This document shows positions 25,203 through 37,469 of a stretch of DNA of 49,628 nucleotides, one piece after another. The position numbers and the translations under genes were made by a program. The DNA is from Betaproteobacteria bacterium RIFCSPLOWO2_02_FULL_67_26 (GTDB taxonomy: Bacteria > Pseudomonadota > Gammaproteobacteria > Burkholderiales > SG8-41): the NCBI GenBank assembly GCA_001771935.1, contig MERD01000110.1:1-49628 (forward strand), written 5' to 3'. The stretch's first letter is position 1. Every line of letters begins with the position of its first letter. Below the pieces are notes generated by a model. It saw nothing but the letters and a program-made list of their open reading frames with translations, was not told the DNA's origin and ran no database searches.

Positions 25203-25967
25203 GTGCGTATTGGCAACATCAGCCCGGGGCACCTGCAGAGCATTGAGGCCAGCCACCTGGCCCGGTGGACTCGCAGGCTCGTTTCCGTCCTCGCGCTTTG
25301 CGCGAGTATTGCGGCCCTGGCATTGATCGTGAACACCCAGCATGGACCGCTGTTCGGCGGGGGCCTGCATAGCGCTTCGGACACCCTGTCGCTGGCGGAG
25401 CCGGTCATCCAGCAGGACCCGCAAACCGCGCTGGCCCCGGGCGAGGAAAGCCGCTACCGCGCCCTGTCGGAGTTCGTGGCCAATCGCTACCGCGTATCCC
25501 AGGACGTCGCCTTCGACCTCGTCAGCCAGGCGCACCAGGTTGGCGGGCATCTCAAGCTTGATCCGCTGCTCATCATCGCCGTGATCGCCATCGAGTCGCG
25601 GTTCAACCCGATTGCCGAGAGCGTGGCGGGCGCCAAGGGACTGATGCAGATCATCCCGAAGTATCACTCGGACAAGCTGGAGGCGTTCGGCGGCGAGAGG
25701 GCGGTGTTCGACCCGTCGACCAACATCCGGGTCGGGGCGCAGATTCTCAAGGAGTATATCCGCGCCACCGGGAACCTCGGCATCGCCTTGCAGATGTACG
25801 CCGGCGCGCTGGGCGACAACGAAGACCAGTACACCAACAAGGTCCTGAACGAGAAGCAACGCCTGCAGCACGTGGTGACGCAATCGCTGCGGCGCGCGGC
25901 GCCTCCGGCTGCGGTGCGAACCGCGTCGGCCCGCACTACCAACGCCTTTCCCTTGCCGCTCGACTGA
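25203..25967 (+). CDS. lytic transglycosylase, SLT domain, membrane-anchored
   Basis: 254 residues. An N-terminal hydrophobic anchor (about 24-45, LVSVLALCASIAALALIV) without an obvious cleavage site is followed by the SLT domain from about 115. It shows LLIIAVIAIESRFNP with the catalytic Glu, then AKGLMQIIPKYH, and later ALQMYAGALGDNEDQYTNKV. It cleaves peptidoglycan with 1,6-anhydro product formation. The frame is open from 25098 (GTG); the GTG at 25203 (MVRIGNISPGHLQS) gives a sensible N terminus, but the exact start is uncertain. Confidence 0.85.
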   Translation: MRIGNISPGHLQSIEASHLARWTRRLVSVLALCASIAALALIVNTQHGPLFGGGLHSASDTLSLAEPVIQQDPQTALAPGEESRYRALSEFVANRYRVSQDVAFDLVSQAHQVGGHLKLDPLLIIAVIAIESRFNPIAESVAGAKGLMQIIPKYHSDKLEAFGGERAVFDPSTNIRVGAQILKEYIRATGNLGIALQMYAGALGDNEDQYTNKVLNEKQRLQHVVTQSLRRAAPPAAVRTASARTTNAFPLPLD

Positions 25968-26074
25968 GCGGCGGCCCCCCTTCCTGGCCCGGATCCGGAT
26001 CGCCTGGAACGGCGGCGGAGTGACCACTAACTTCCGGGAAACAGGTGCGGCCGGGCAGCCCGATCCGCGTCTCG

Positions 26075-26533
26075 CTAGAGCTTGTGTGAGCCGATCAACA
26101 GGCGCCTGAAAACCGCATAGCGCTCCCCGACACCGTCTTCCGTCGGCTCGCGCTTGACCGTGATCCAGACGTCCGCCGGAAAGCCGCCGGCCAGCTCGGC
26201 CGTGTAGGCGCATTCGTCCTCGGCGGCGGCGCGCGCGGCGTCCGGCGTGGGCGCGCCGAGATCCTCGAGGAAATGCCGCGCCAGGGATTGCCGCAGCGCC
26301 CCGTACGCCGCCTCGTCGATCTCCGCCACCTCGGCAATGGTGGCGCGGCGGCGCGACCCGGCCGCGATGAAGGTCGTGTCGCAATGGCAGCGCGGCGCGC
26401 GGTGGCCCAGGGCGAGGTCGCACACGGCATAACCGCCGGAGACGACCCATTCGCCGTCCGCCGCGGCACCCCCCTCGTCGGCCAGGATGCGGGCGTCGGA
26501 ATCGTCGAGCCGCACCGCTCTCAGGAATTTCAC
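26075..26533 (-). CDS. DUF6505-like conserved protein
   Basis: 152 residues, starting MKFLRAVRLDDSDARIL, soluble, with no signal peptide. I recall this start and the GEWVVSGGYAVCDL region from a betaproteobacterial family labelled DUF6505, function unknown. The last third (AYTAELAGGFPADVWITVKR) looks like a beta sheet. It lies divergent from the PhaM-like gene, with 73 nt between the start codons. Confidence 0.6.
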   Translation of the reverse strand: MKFLRAVRLDDSDARILADEGGAAADGEWVVSGGYAVCDLALGHRAPRCHCDTTFIAAGSRRRATIAEVAEIDEAAYGALRQSLARHFLEDLGAPTPDAARAAAEDECAYTAELAGGFPADVWITVKREPTEDGVGERYAVFRRLLIGSHKL

Positions 26534-26606
26534 GTTGTTGCGTCCCGGGGAAGCCCAGCACCTATAATAAATGCGTCAACCCGCGCGGTCACGCCGGAGG
26601 AGCGCC

Positions 26607-26867
26607 ATGGCACAGCAACCCGAACTGCCGAAAGACTGGCTCGAATTCATGCAGCAGATGTGGAACCCGATGGCGTTCCCCATGCCCGGCATGGCGATGC
26701 CCACCGTCGACGTCAGCGAGATCGAGAAGAAAATACGCGAGCTGAAGGCGGTGGAGACCTGGCTCACCCTGCAAGTGGGCCTGGTGCAGATGACGGTCAA
26801 GACGCTGGAGATGCAGAAAGCGGCGCTCGAGTCGCTCAATGCGAGCGTGCAACCCAAATCCGGTTAA
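26607..26867 (+). CDS. short PhaM-like protein (polyhydroxyalkanoate granule regulator N-domain)
   Basis: 86 residues. FMQQMWNPMAFPMPGMAMPT followed by EIEKKIRELKAVETWLTLQV matches the N-terminal domain of PhaM, which activates PHB synthase PhaC and binds granules. Full PhaM proteins carry in addition a long Lys/Ala-rich DNA-binding tail, absent here. The stop codon lies in a TTAAACCGG / CCGGTTTAA hairpin (26864-26891). The start is chosen at 26607 because CGGAGGAG precedes it. It suggests a PHB-making host; no phaC is in the window. Confidence 0.75.
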   Translation: MAQQPELPKDWLEFMQQMWNPMAFPMPGMAMPTVDVSEIEKKIRELKAVETWLTLQVGLVQMTVKTLEMQKAALESLNASVQPKSG

Positions 26868-26941
26868 ACCGGACGCTTCGCGCCGGTTTAACTCCGCGCG
26901 TCGGAGCGGACCGAAAGCAGCCGCTCAACGCGCGGGTGCAC

Positions 26942-27835
26942 TCAGGCGGCAAGGGTCGAGGGGTCGAAGAAGGGCTTGTCACCCTTGATCTGGGTACGAT
27001 GCATCAGGCGCCGCGAAGCGGGATCGAAGGCGTCCCTTCGATGCATCGCGCACCGGTTGTCCCACATGATCAGATCCCCGACTTTCCACTTCTGGTACCA
27101 CGCGAACTCGGGCTTGCCGGCGTGGGCCCACAGGCGGTTCAGCAGGTCTTCGCTCTCGTCCATCGGCAGCCCCACGATGCAGGCGTTGCGCCGGCGGCCG
27201 AGGAACAGGGCGTTGCGCCGCGTCGCCGGATGGGTGCGGATGATCGGGTGCACCGCGCCGGGCGCGTCGCGCGGGTCGGTCACGTCCGTGTAGCCCTTGC
27301 GGAGCTCGCCGGCGCTGTTGCGGCTGGAATCGTGCTTGCAACTCCTGCCGACGATGGCCCGCTTCAAATCCGCCGGCAGCGTCTCCAGCGCGCGGTACAT
27401 GTTGGAGAAGCCGGTATCCCCGCCCTCCGGGGGCACTTCGAGCGAGTAGAGCAGGCTGCCGATGGGGGTGGTCTCGTTGTACGACATGTCGGTATGCCAC
27501 TCCGCTTCGTAGTGCCCGAGGTTGCCGATCGGCTTGCCGTCCACCTTGATGTTCGACATCACGGTGATCTCGGGGTAGGGGTCGTGGTCGGTGTCGTTCA
27601 CCGCGTGGACCGGCGCCTTGTCGAGCGCGCCGAAGCGGCGCGCGAAGGCCAGCAGGCCGGGGTCGTCCAGGCGCTGGCCGCGAAAGCGCAGCACGAGGTG
27701 CCGGTGCCAGGCGGCTTCGACGGCCTTGAAGGCGCCGTCGTCCAGCGGCCGGGACAGGTCGACGCCGATGATGTCCGCACCGAGCGCGCCGCCGGCCGGC
27801 ACTACGGTGACGCTTTTCTTGCCGGGTAAATCCAT
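26942..27835 (-). CDS. TauD/TfdA-family Fe(II)/2-oxoglutarate dioxygenase
   Basis: 297 residues, typical length. The iron triad can be read: His114 and Asp116 in AEWHTDMSY and His265 in DNRCAMHRRDAFD. Arg276 or Arg280 (SRRLMHRTQI) would bind 2-oxoglutarate. The family hydroxylates small substrates such as taurine, sulfate esters or phenoxyacids. No sulfonate transport or desulfonation genes are nearby, so the substrate is open. It stands alone, divergent from a small ACT-like gene. Confidence 0.88.
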   Translation of the reverse strand: MDLPGKKSVTVVPAGGALGADIIGVDLSRPLDDGAFKAVEAAWHRHLVLRFRGQRLDDPGLLAFARRFGALDKAPVHAVNDTDHDPYPEITVMSNIKVDGKPIGNLGHYEAEWHTDMSYNETTPIGSLLYSLEVPPEGGDTGFSNMYRALETLPADLKRAIVGRSCKHDSSRNSAGELRKGYTDVTDPRDAPGAVHPIIRTHPATRRNALFLGRRRNACIVGLPMDESEDLLNRLWAHAGKPEFAWYQKWKVGDLIMWDNRCAMHRRDAFDPASRRLMHRTQIKGDKPFFDPSTLAA

Positions 27836-27957
27836 GATGTCCCCTCCAGTTCCCGGAAATGCTAATGCCTCGGGCGCCGCGCGGCAAGTCGCCGATGCGC
27901 TTCGGCCGGCGTATATTTACCCCTGATCCGGGACACGCACACCACAGGAGGGCAACC

Positions 27958-28371
27958 ATGGCAACCACCGTCCGCAAGACCGCCTACTTCAGCATGAAGA
28001 CCCCCAACCGCGCCGGCCAGGGCTCGAGACTGCTCAACGGCCTCGCCGCGCACGGCGTCAATCTACTCGCCTTCACCGGCTTTCCCAACGCCGGGCGCGC
28101 GCAGGTGGATTTCATTCCCTACGATGTCACCAAGTTCACGCGCGCCGCGCGCAAGCTGGGCTTGAAGGTGAGCAAGAGAAAGACGGTGTTCCTCGCCCAG
28201 GGCACCGACAAGGCCGGCGCGTGCGCCACGATCTGCGGCAAGCTCGCGAAGGCCGGCATCAACATGGTGGCGATGGACGCGGTGGCGGCCGGCAAAGGGC
28301 GCTTCGGCGCCATCTTCTGGGTCAAGTCGCGCGACGTGGCCAGGGCCTCGCGGGTGCTGCGCGCGCGCTGA
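27958..28371 (+). CDS. small protein with two ACT-like halves
   Basis: 137 residues. Two similar halves, each beta-alpha-beta in pattern: residues 5-70 (TAYFSMKTPNRAGQGSRLLN) and 75-135 (VFLAQGTDKAGACATICGKL). In both a 'P/D-R/K-AG' turn is followed by a helix, as in ACT ligand-binding domains. No enzyme domain is attached, so it may be a stand-alone amino-acid sensor. The ATG at 27958 has CAGGAGGG ahead. It is followed after 52 nt by the quinone reductase gene. Confidence 0.65.
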   Translation: MATTVRKTAYFSMKTPNRAGQGSRLLNGLAAHGVNLLAFTGFPNAGRAQVDFIPYDVTKFTRAARKLGLKVSKRKTVFLAQGTDKAGACATICGKLAKAGINMVAMDAVAAGKGRFGAIFWVKSRDVARASRVLRAR

Positions 28372-28423
28372 CGCCGAAATATGGTTAAATCCCCGGCTCC
28401 GATTCCCGACAAGGAGTAGACCC

Positions 28424-29395
28424 ATGCCCTACGCGATACGAATCTACGAGCACGGCGGGCCCGAGAAGCTGCGCTGGGAGCAGGTGCAGCTCGGCGACCC
28501 GGGCGAGGGCCAGGTGCGGGTGCGCAACACCGCGGTCGGGCTCAACTTCGTCGACACCTATCAGCGCAGCGGCCTCTATCCCATGCCGCTGCCGTTCACG
28601 CCCGGCTCGGAAGGCGCCGGCGTGGTGGAGGCGGTCGGGCCCAGGGTCCGGGAATTGAAGGTCGGCGACCGGGTGGCGTACTCGGGCCCCGTCGGCGCCT
28701 ACGCCGAAGTGCTGCTGCGCCCGGCCGCGCGCCTGGTGAAGCTCCCCGCCGGCATAGACGACAAGACGGCGGCCGCGATGATGCTCAAGGGACTCACCGC
28801 CCAGTACCTCCTGCGCCGCACCTACCGCGTCAAGAAGGGCGACACCATACTCATGCACGCGGCGGCCGGAGGCGTCGGCCTGATCCTCTGCCAGTGGGCC
28901 AGGGCGCTCGGCGCGACCGTGATCGGCACCGTCGGCAGCGACGAGAAGGCCGCGCTCGCGAAGAAGGCCGGCTGCAGGCATGTCATCGTGACTTCGCGCG
29001 AGAAATTCGTGGAGCGGGTGAAAGCCATCACCCAGGGCAAGGGCGTGCCGGTGGTCTACGACGGCGTGGGCAAGGACACCTTCATGGACTCGCTCGACTG
29101 CCTGGCGCCGCTCGGCCTGCTGGCGAGCTTCGGCAACGCCTCGGGGGCGGTGACGCAGTTCAACCCGGGCGTGCTCGCGGCGAAAGGCTCGCTGTTCCTG
29201 ACCCGCCCGACGCTCAATACCTACGCCGCGTCGCGCGAGGACCTGGTGAAAGGGGCGCGGGAGCTGTTTGCGATGGTGAAAAGCGGCAAGGTCAGGATCT
29301 CGATCAACCAGACCTACCCGCTGCGTGATGCGGCGCAGGCGCAGCGCGATCTCGAGTCACGCAAGACGACGGGATCGACCGTGCTCATCCCGTGA
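28424..29395 (+). CDS. qorA: NADPH:quinone oxidoreductase (zinc-less MDR family)
   Basis: 323 residues. It reduces quinones with NADPH. The N-terminal GroES-like domain has LNFVDTYQRSGLYP and FTPGSEGAGVVEAVG. The Rossmann domain has the nucleotide motif HAAAGGVGLILCQWARALG, with GTVGSDEKAALAKKAG after it. The zinc-binding Cys residues of alcohol dehydrogenases are absent, as expected for this family. Convergent with the prolyl aminopeptidase gene, 6 nt apart. Confidence 0.92.
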   Translation: MPYAIRIYEHGGPEKLRWEQVQLGDPGEGQVRVRNTAVGLNFVDTYQRSGLYPMPLPFTPGSEGAGVVEAVGPRVRELKVGDRVAYSGPVGAYAEVLLRPAARLVKLPAGIDDKTAAAMMLKGLTAQYLLRRTYRVKKGDTILMHAAAGGVGLILCQWARALGATVIGTVGSDEKAALAKKAGCRHVIVTSREKFVERVKAITQGKGVPVVYDGVGKDTFMDSLDCLAPLGLLASFGNASGAVTQFNPGVLAAKGSLFLTRPTLNTYAASREDLVKGARELFAMVKSGKVRISINQTYPLRDAAQAQRDLESRKTTGSTVLIP

Positions 29396-29401
29396 GGGAT
29401 A

Positions 29402-30370
29402 TCAGCGCCGCGTTTTCATTTTCTCCGTTGCCCGCACCAGCTCGGCGCTGATGCCGGGCTCCCATGCGGAATGCCCGGCGGCGGGCACCACGACGTACTC
29501 GGCCTCGGGCCAGGCGCGCGCGAGTTCGTCGGCGGTGACGATCGGGCACACCGCGTCGTAGCGCCCCTGCACGATCACGCAGGGGAGGTGCCGCAGGCGG
29601 CCGACGTTTGCGAGCAGCGCGTCCGGCGGCAGGAAAATGTCGTGGGTGAAGTAATGCGCCTCGATGCGCGCGAGCCCGAGCGATACGCTGTCTCCCGCGA
29701 AGTGCGCCACCGTCTCGGGGCTCGGCAGCAGCGTCGAGCACATGCCCTCGTAGGTGCTCCACGCGCGCGCCGCCGGCAGGTGCACGCCGGGATCGGGATC
29801 GGCGAGGCGCTGGTAATAGGCGGCGAGGAGGTCGCCGCGCTCGGCGGGGGGAACGAACTCCGCGAACGTCCGCCACGCTTCCGGGAAGAAGCTCCGCAGG
29901 CCGTACAGAAACCATTCGATTTCGCTCCGGCGGCACAGGAACACGCCGCGCAGCACGAACCCGGCGCAGCGCCCGGGGTGCGCCTCGCCGTAGGCGAGGG
30001 CGAGCGTGCTGCCCCACGAGCCGCCGAATGCGAGCCAGCGCTCGATGCCGAGGTGGCCGCGCAGGCGCTCGATGTCGGCGATCAGGCGCGGCGTCGTGTT
30101 GTCCCGCAGCTCCCCCAGCGGCGTGGAGCGGCCGGCGCCCCGCTGGTCGAAGATGACGATGCGGTAGTGCGCCGGGTCGAAAAACCGCCGGTGCGCGGGC
30201 GAGGCGCCGGCGCCGGGCCCGCCGTGAAGAAACAGGACCGGCGCCCCCTCCGGGTTGCCCGATTGCTCCCAGTAGAGGGTGTGCACGCCGTCCAGCTTCA
30301 GCGTGCCCGCGCTGTAGGGCTCGATCTCCGGGTAGAGCTCGGTGCGCGGCTTGTAGGGAATGTCGGCCAT
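29402..30370 (-). CDS. pip: prolyl aminopeptidase (proline iminopeptidase)
   Basis: 322 residues, alpha/beta hydrolase S33. It removes N-terminal proline from peptides. HGGPGAGASPAH forms the oxyanion region, DQRGAGRSTP follows, and the nucleophile elbow is GGSWGSTLAL with Ser118. The catalytic Asp and His are in QGRYDAVCP and AAGHSAWEPG. The ATG at 30370 gives the usual start MADIPYKPRTELYPEIEPY; seven extra residues upstream are not needed. Confidence 0.93.
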   Translation of the reverse strand: MADIPYKPRTELYPEIEPYSAGTLKLDGVHTLYWEQSGNPEGAPVLFLHGGPGAGASPAHRRFFDPAHYRIVIFDQRGAGRSTPLGELRDNTTPRLIADIERLRGHLGIERWLAFGGSWGSTLALAYGEAHPGRCAGFVLRGVFLCRRSEIEWFLYGLRSFFPEAWRTFAEFVPPAERGDLLAAYYQRLADPDPGVHLPAARAWSTYEGMCSTLLPSPETVAHFAGDSVSLGLARIEAHYFTHDIFLPPDALLANVGRLRHLPCVIVQGRYDAVCPIVTADELARAWPEAEYVVVPAAGHSAWEPGISAELVRATEKMKTRR

Positions 30371-30477
30371 GGCGGTTGCAGCGGAAAACATAGCATAGGC
30401 GCGCCGAAACGTGGAGGAGGGGGAGGTCGCTGGGTTGGCGGGGAATGGGCGGCGGGCGTATCCAGTACAATGTTTGA

Positions 30478-32772
<2,295 letters not shown>

Positions 32773-32773
32773 C

Positions 32774-34168
<1,395 letters not shown>

Positions 34169-34182
34169 ACGGCGGAGGTCAC

Positions 34183-34698
34183 GTGAGCGATCTGAAAGCG
34201 GTCAACCTGGAGGCGGTCATGAAGGCGCTCGCGCGCGGCGCCGCCCCGGTGAGCACGCTGTGGCAGGAGCCGGACATGATGGCGTTCCTGGCGAAGGGGC
34301 GGGCGTATCGCAGCGAATTCCACGTCGACCCGAGCGACGAGGTGATGGTCATGGTCAAGGGCGACGCCGACGTGCACTACATCACCCCCGAGGGCGAGCA
34401 CAAGGTCGCCGCGGTGCGCGAGGGCGAGGTGTTCCGCTGCCCGGCGGGAACCCCCCACTCGCCGCGCTTCCCGCCCGACGCCTACATGCTGGTGCTGGAG
34501 AGGAAGCGCCGGCCGGAGGAGCAGGACCGCTTCCTCTGGTTCTGCGAGCGGTGCAAGGCCAGGCTCTACGAGGTCGTCAAGCACGTCGGGGACTACCGCG
34601 AGGACCCGGTGTCGCGGGCCTACGAGGCGTTCTACTCGGCCGAGTCGCACCGCACGTGCACCCGGTGCGGCCACGTCGCGCCCGGGCCGGCCGCCTGA
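34183..34698 (+). CDS. nbaC: 3-hydroxyanthranilate 3,4-dioxygenase
   Basis: 171 residues, a cupin with rubredoxin-like tail. It opens 3-hydroxyanthranilate in tryptophan (kynurenine) degradation and quinolinate formation. Iron ligands His47 and Glu53 (EFHVDPSDEVM) and His92 (GTPHSPRFP) fit the family, as does the second, structural iron site CERC (121/124) and CTRC (159/162). The GTG start at 34183 is preceded by GGCGGAGG and lies 14 nt after fumC. No other kynurenine-pathway gene is in the window. Confidence 0.88.
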   Translation: MSDLKAVNLEAVMKALARGAAPVSTLWQEPDMMAFLAKGRAYRSEFHVDPSDEVMVMVKGDADVHYITPEGEHKVAAVREGEVFRCPAGTPHSPRFPPDAYMLVLERKRRPEEQDRFLWFCERCKARLYEVVKHVGDYREDPVSRAYEAFYSAESHRTCTRCGHVAPGPAA

Positions 34699-34748
34699 CG
34701 CAGCCCCGCTTTCCCGGGGCCTGTCGCGGCGATCCGGGAAAAAGTTCC

Positions 34749-34777
34749 GGAAACCTGGCGCGGACTCCGCGGTCAAA
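34749..34777 (+). promoter_or_regulatory. sigma-E (RpoE)-like promoter for the DegQ/MucD gene
   Basis: GGAAACC (34749-34755), 17-nt spacer, TCAAA (34773-34777). This is close to the GGAACTT-N16/17-TCnnA pattern of extracytoplasmic stress promoters, and periplasmic proteases of this family are classic sigma-E targets. It lies about 100 nt before the start codon. Confidence 0.5.
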
Positions 34778-34879
34778 CTCCGCGTATACGCCGTTCCCCG
34801 GCCAAGCGCGGCCCGATCCCGGGCGAGGCCGGCGGGGACGGATTCACAAATTCCTTGCAAACAGCTTCATGGAGATCAC

Positions 34880-36343
34880 ATGAGACGGAAAATGATTGTG
34901 GGTGCATGGGTTGCCGCGGGGCTCGCCACGGGCCTGGCGGCCGCCGGTTTTCAGCTGTACCAGCCGATCCTGCCGCATGCGAATGCGGCGGCGACGGCCC
35001 AGGCCGCCGCGCCTGCCGCGCAGCCGGCCGTGCGGGGGCTGCCCGACTTCTCGCCGCTGGTCGAGCGCTACGGGCCCGCCGTGGTCAACATCAACGTGAC
35101 CCAGGCGCAGAAGGCCGGCACCGCCGGCCCGCAGCTCCGGGGCCTGGACCCGGATGATCCGTTCTACGAATTCTTCCGGCGCTTCCAGAACCCGGGACCC
35201 CAGGGCGAGATCCCGGCGCAGGGGCTCGGCTCGGGCTTCATCGTGAGCGCGGACGGGTTGATCCTCACCAACGCCCACGTGGTGCGGGATGCGTCCGAAG
35301 TCACCGTGCGCCTCACCGACAAGCGCGAGTTCAAGGCGCGGGTCGTCGGCTCCGACCCGCAGACCGACATCGCGGTGCTGCGGATAGACGCCTCGAACCT
35401 GCCGGCCGTCAAGCTGGGCCGGTCCGAGGACGTGCGCGTGGGCGAATGGGTGGTCGCCATCGGCTCGCCGTTCGGCTTCGAGAACTCGGTGAGCGCGGGC
35501 ATCGTCAGCGCCAAGGGGCGCGCGCTGCCCGACGGCACCTACGTGCCGTTCATCCAGACCGATGTCGCGGTCAACCCCGGCAACTCCGGCGGCCCGCTGT
35601 TCAACATGAAGGGCGAGGTGATCGGCATCAACTCGCAGATCTACAGCCGCACGGGAGGCTACCAGGGCCTGTCGTTCGCCATCCCCATGGACCTCGCGGT
35701 GCGGATCCAGGACCAGATCGTCCGGCACGGCAAGGTCACGCGCGGGCGCATCGGCGTCGTCATCCAGGAGGTGAGCCAGCCGCTCGCCGACTCGTTCGGC
35801 CTCAAGAAGCCGGAGGGCGCGCTCGTGAGCTCGGTGGAGAAAGGCAGCCCCGCGGAGAAGGCGGGGATCGAGGCCGGTGACGTCATACTCGGGGTCGACG
35901 GCAAGGCGGTCGGCCGCTCGATCGACCTCTCGAGCCGCATCGCGGAAGTCAGGCCCGGGAGCAAGGCGAAGCTGGACGTGTGGCGCAAGGGCGCGGCGCG
36001 CGAGATCACCGTTACCGTGGGCGAGTTGAAGGCGGCCGTGGCCGCGGCGGCCGCACCGGGCGGAGCGGACCCGGGGCGCCTCGGGCTCGCCGCGCGCGCG
36101 CTCACGCCGGAAGAGCAAGCAGCGGCGGGCGTGACCGGCGGCGTGCGGGTCGAGCACGTGACCCCGAACGGCGCCGCGGCCAGGGCGGGCATACGGCAGG
36201 GCGATATCATCGTCGCGCTGAACAGCACGCCGGTGGCGAGCGTGGAGCAGCTGCGCGAGGTCATTTCGAAGTCCGGCAAGCACGCCGCGCTGCTGGTGCG
36301 CCGGGACGACGCGAGGCTCTTCGTGCCGGTGGAACTCGGCTGA
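34880..36343 (+). CDS. periplasmic serine protease DegQ/MucD (Do family)
   Basis: 487 residues. N-terminal signal or anchor (about 5-38, VGAWVAAGLATGLAAAGFQL). The trypsin-like domain has the full triad His133 (ILTNAHVVR), Asp163 (DPQTDIAVLRI) and Ser236 (NPGNSGGPLFN). Two PDZ domains follow, about 275-370 and 395-485. It degrades misfolded envelope proteins. MucD is the best name if the upstream rpoE-mucABD context were present, which it is not here. A sigma-E-like promoter precedes it. Confidence 0.93.
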   Translation: MRRKMIVGAWVAAGLATGLAAAGFQLYQPILPHANAAATAQAAAPAAQPAVRGLPDFSPLVERYGPAVVNINVTQAQKAGTAGPQLRGLDPDDPFYEFFRRFQNPGPQGEIPAQGLGSGFIVSADGLILTNAHVVRDASEVTVRLTDKREFKARVVGSDPQTDIAVLRIDASNLPAVKLGRSEDVRVGEWVVAIGSPFGFENSVSAGIVSAKGRALPDGTYVPFIQTDVAVNPGNSGGPLFNMKGEVIGINSQIYSRTGGYQGLSFAIPMDLAVRIQDQIVRHGKVTRGRIGVVIQEVSQPLADSFGLKKPEGALVSSVEKGSPAEKAGIEAGDVILGVDGKAVGRSIDLSSRIAEVRPGSKAKLDVWRKGAAREITVTVGELKAAVAAAAAPGGADPGRLGLAARALTPEEQAAAGVTGGVRVEHVTPNGAAARAGIRQGDIIVALNSTPVASVEQLREVISKSGKHAALLVRRDDARLFVPVELG

Positions 36344-36369
36344 CCGCGCGGCGTTCGGCCGCGCCGCGC

Positions 36370-36401
36370 AAAAAAAATCCCCGCCCGAGGGCGGGGATTT
36401 T
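36370..36401. terminator. bidirectional intrinsic terminator
   Basis: An 11- to 12-bp stem AAATCCCCGCCC / GGGCGGGGATTT with a minimal GA loop. It is preceded by A residues and followed by T, so it can act for the protease gene on the plus strand and for the small gene on the minus strand. Confidence 0.85.
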
Positions 36402-36419
36402 CATGCGCCGGCGTTGCGG

Positions 36420-36665
36420 TTACTTGATGTTGAGCATCTTCATCGCCTTGGCGAGCGTGTCCACCGAATCCTGGTGCTTGCCGGCCTTGTGCAGCGCTTC
36501 GCCGTCCGCGCGGTACTTCTTGACTTCCGACATCTGGGCGGCGGAGAGCTTGGCCTTCGGCAAGGCCGCGTCGATGGCCTTCATGTCCTTGGGGCAGTGA
36601 AAGGCGAATGCCGAGCTGCTGGCAAACGCCAGGGTGGTCGCGATCACGATGCTGCGCAACTTCAT
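36420..36665 (-). CDS. small exported protein, function unknown
   Basis: 81 residues. A signal peptide covers 1 to about 21 (SIVIATTLAFASSSAFA). The mature 60 residues start FHCPKDMKAIDAALPKAKLS and are mostly helical and Lys-rich, with one Cys near the N terminus. I recognise it as a small conserved family of betaproteobacteria without a known role. The ATG at 36665 is preceded by GAGGAGAAG. It ends before the shared terminator. Confidence 0.75.
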   Translation of the reverse strand: MKLRSIVIATTLAFASSSAFAFHCPKDMKAIDAALPKAKLSAAQMSEVKKYRADGEALHKAGKHQDSVDTLAKAMKMLNIK

Positions 36666-36818
36666 GTGCTTCTCCTCTTCAATGATTGACAAAATCGGCC
36701 GCCGGACCGTATCCGGTTACCGCCGCTGCGATCATACACGTTGCTCGCCCCGCCGGATGCGCCGCCCGCCGCCCACGGGTAGAATTCCCCGCGACAACAG
36801 GATATTGGCGCCTTCAGC

Positions 36819-37457
36819 GTGGCTCACCAACCGTTAACACAAACGCAGGACCGCGTATTCCCGTTGACACGGGCGGGCATCGCCGCCGCGCTCAAGCGGC
36901 CGGCGCCGCCGCCGGGGCCGCGCGACCTGCACGTCATCGCGCTGGAAAAGGGCGCGCGCGTGACCGAGGCCGCGGTGCTGGTGCCGCTCGTCGACCGCGC
37001 CGGGCGGCTGCACCTGCTGCTCACGCAGCGCACGCCGCACCTCGACGACCACGCCGGGCAGATCAGCTTTCCCGGCGGGCGCGTGGAGGCGGGCGACGCC
37101 GATCGGGAGGCGACGGCGCTGCGCGAGACCGAGGAGGAGATCGGGCTCGCCCGCGGCGCCGTCACGCTGCTCGGCCGGCTCCCCGATTACGAGATCCCGT
37201 CGGGCTTCCGCATCACGCCGGTGGTGGGCTGGGTCGAGCCGCCGTTCGAGCTGAAGCCGGACCCGTTCGAGGTGGCGGGCGTGTTCGAGGCGCCGCTCGA
37301 GCATTTTCTCGACGCCGCCAACTACCAGCGCCGCGATTTCCGGTTCCGCGGCCGGCACCGCCATTACCTGGCGGTCCCCTACGAGGGGCGCTACATCTGG
37401 GGCGCGACGGCGGCCATGCTCTACACGCTGTGCCGCATGCTGGTGCCGGTCGATTAG
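36819..37457 (+). CDS. NUDIX hydrolase, CoA pyrophosphatase type
   Basis: 212 residues. The NUDIX box reads GGRVEAGDADREATALRETE followed by EEIG. The CoA-specific signature is upstream (LLLTQRTPHLDDHAGQISFP). It would split CoA or acyl-CoA into phosphopantetheine and ADP. The GTG start at 36819 is the first that gives a full domain. The next gene starts 13 nt after. Confidence 0.9.
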   Translation: MAHQPLTQTQDRVFPLTRAGIAAALKRPAPPPGPRDLHVIALEKGARVTEAAVLVPLVDRAGRLHLLLTQRTPHLDDHAGQISFPGGRVEAGDADREATALRETEEEIGLARGAVTLLGRLPDYEIPSGFRITPVVGWVEPPFELKPDPFEVAGVFEAPLEHFLDAANYQRRDFRFRGRHRHYLAVPYEGRYIWGATAAMLYTLCRMLVPVD

Positions 37458-37469
37458 CGTTTACCCTGG

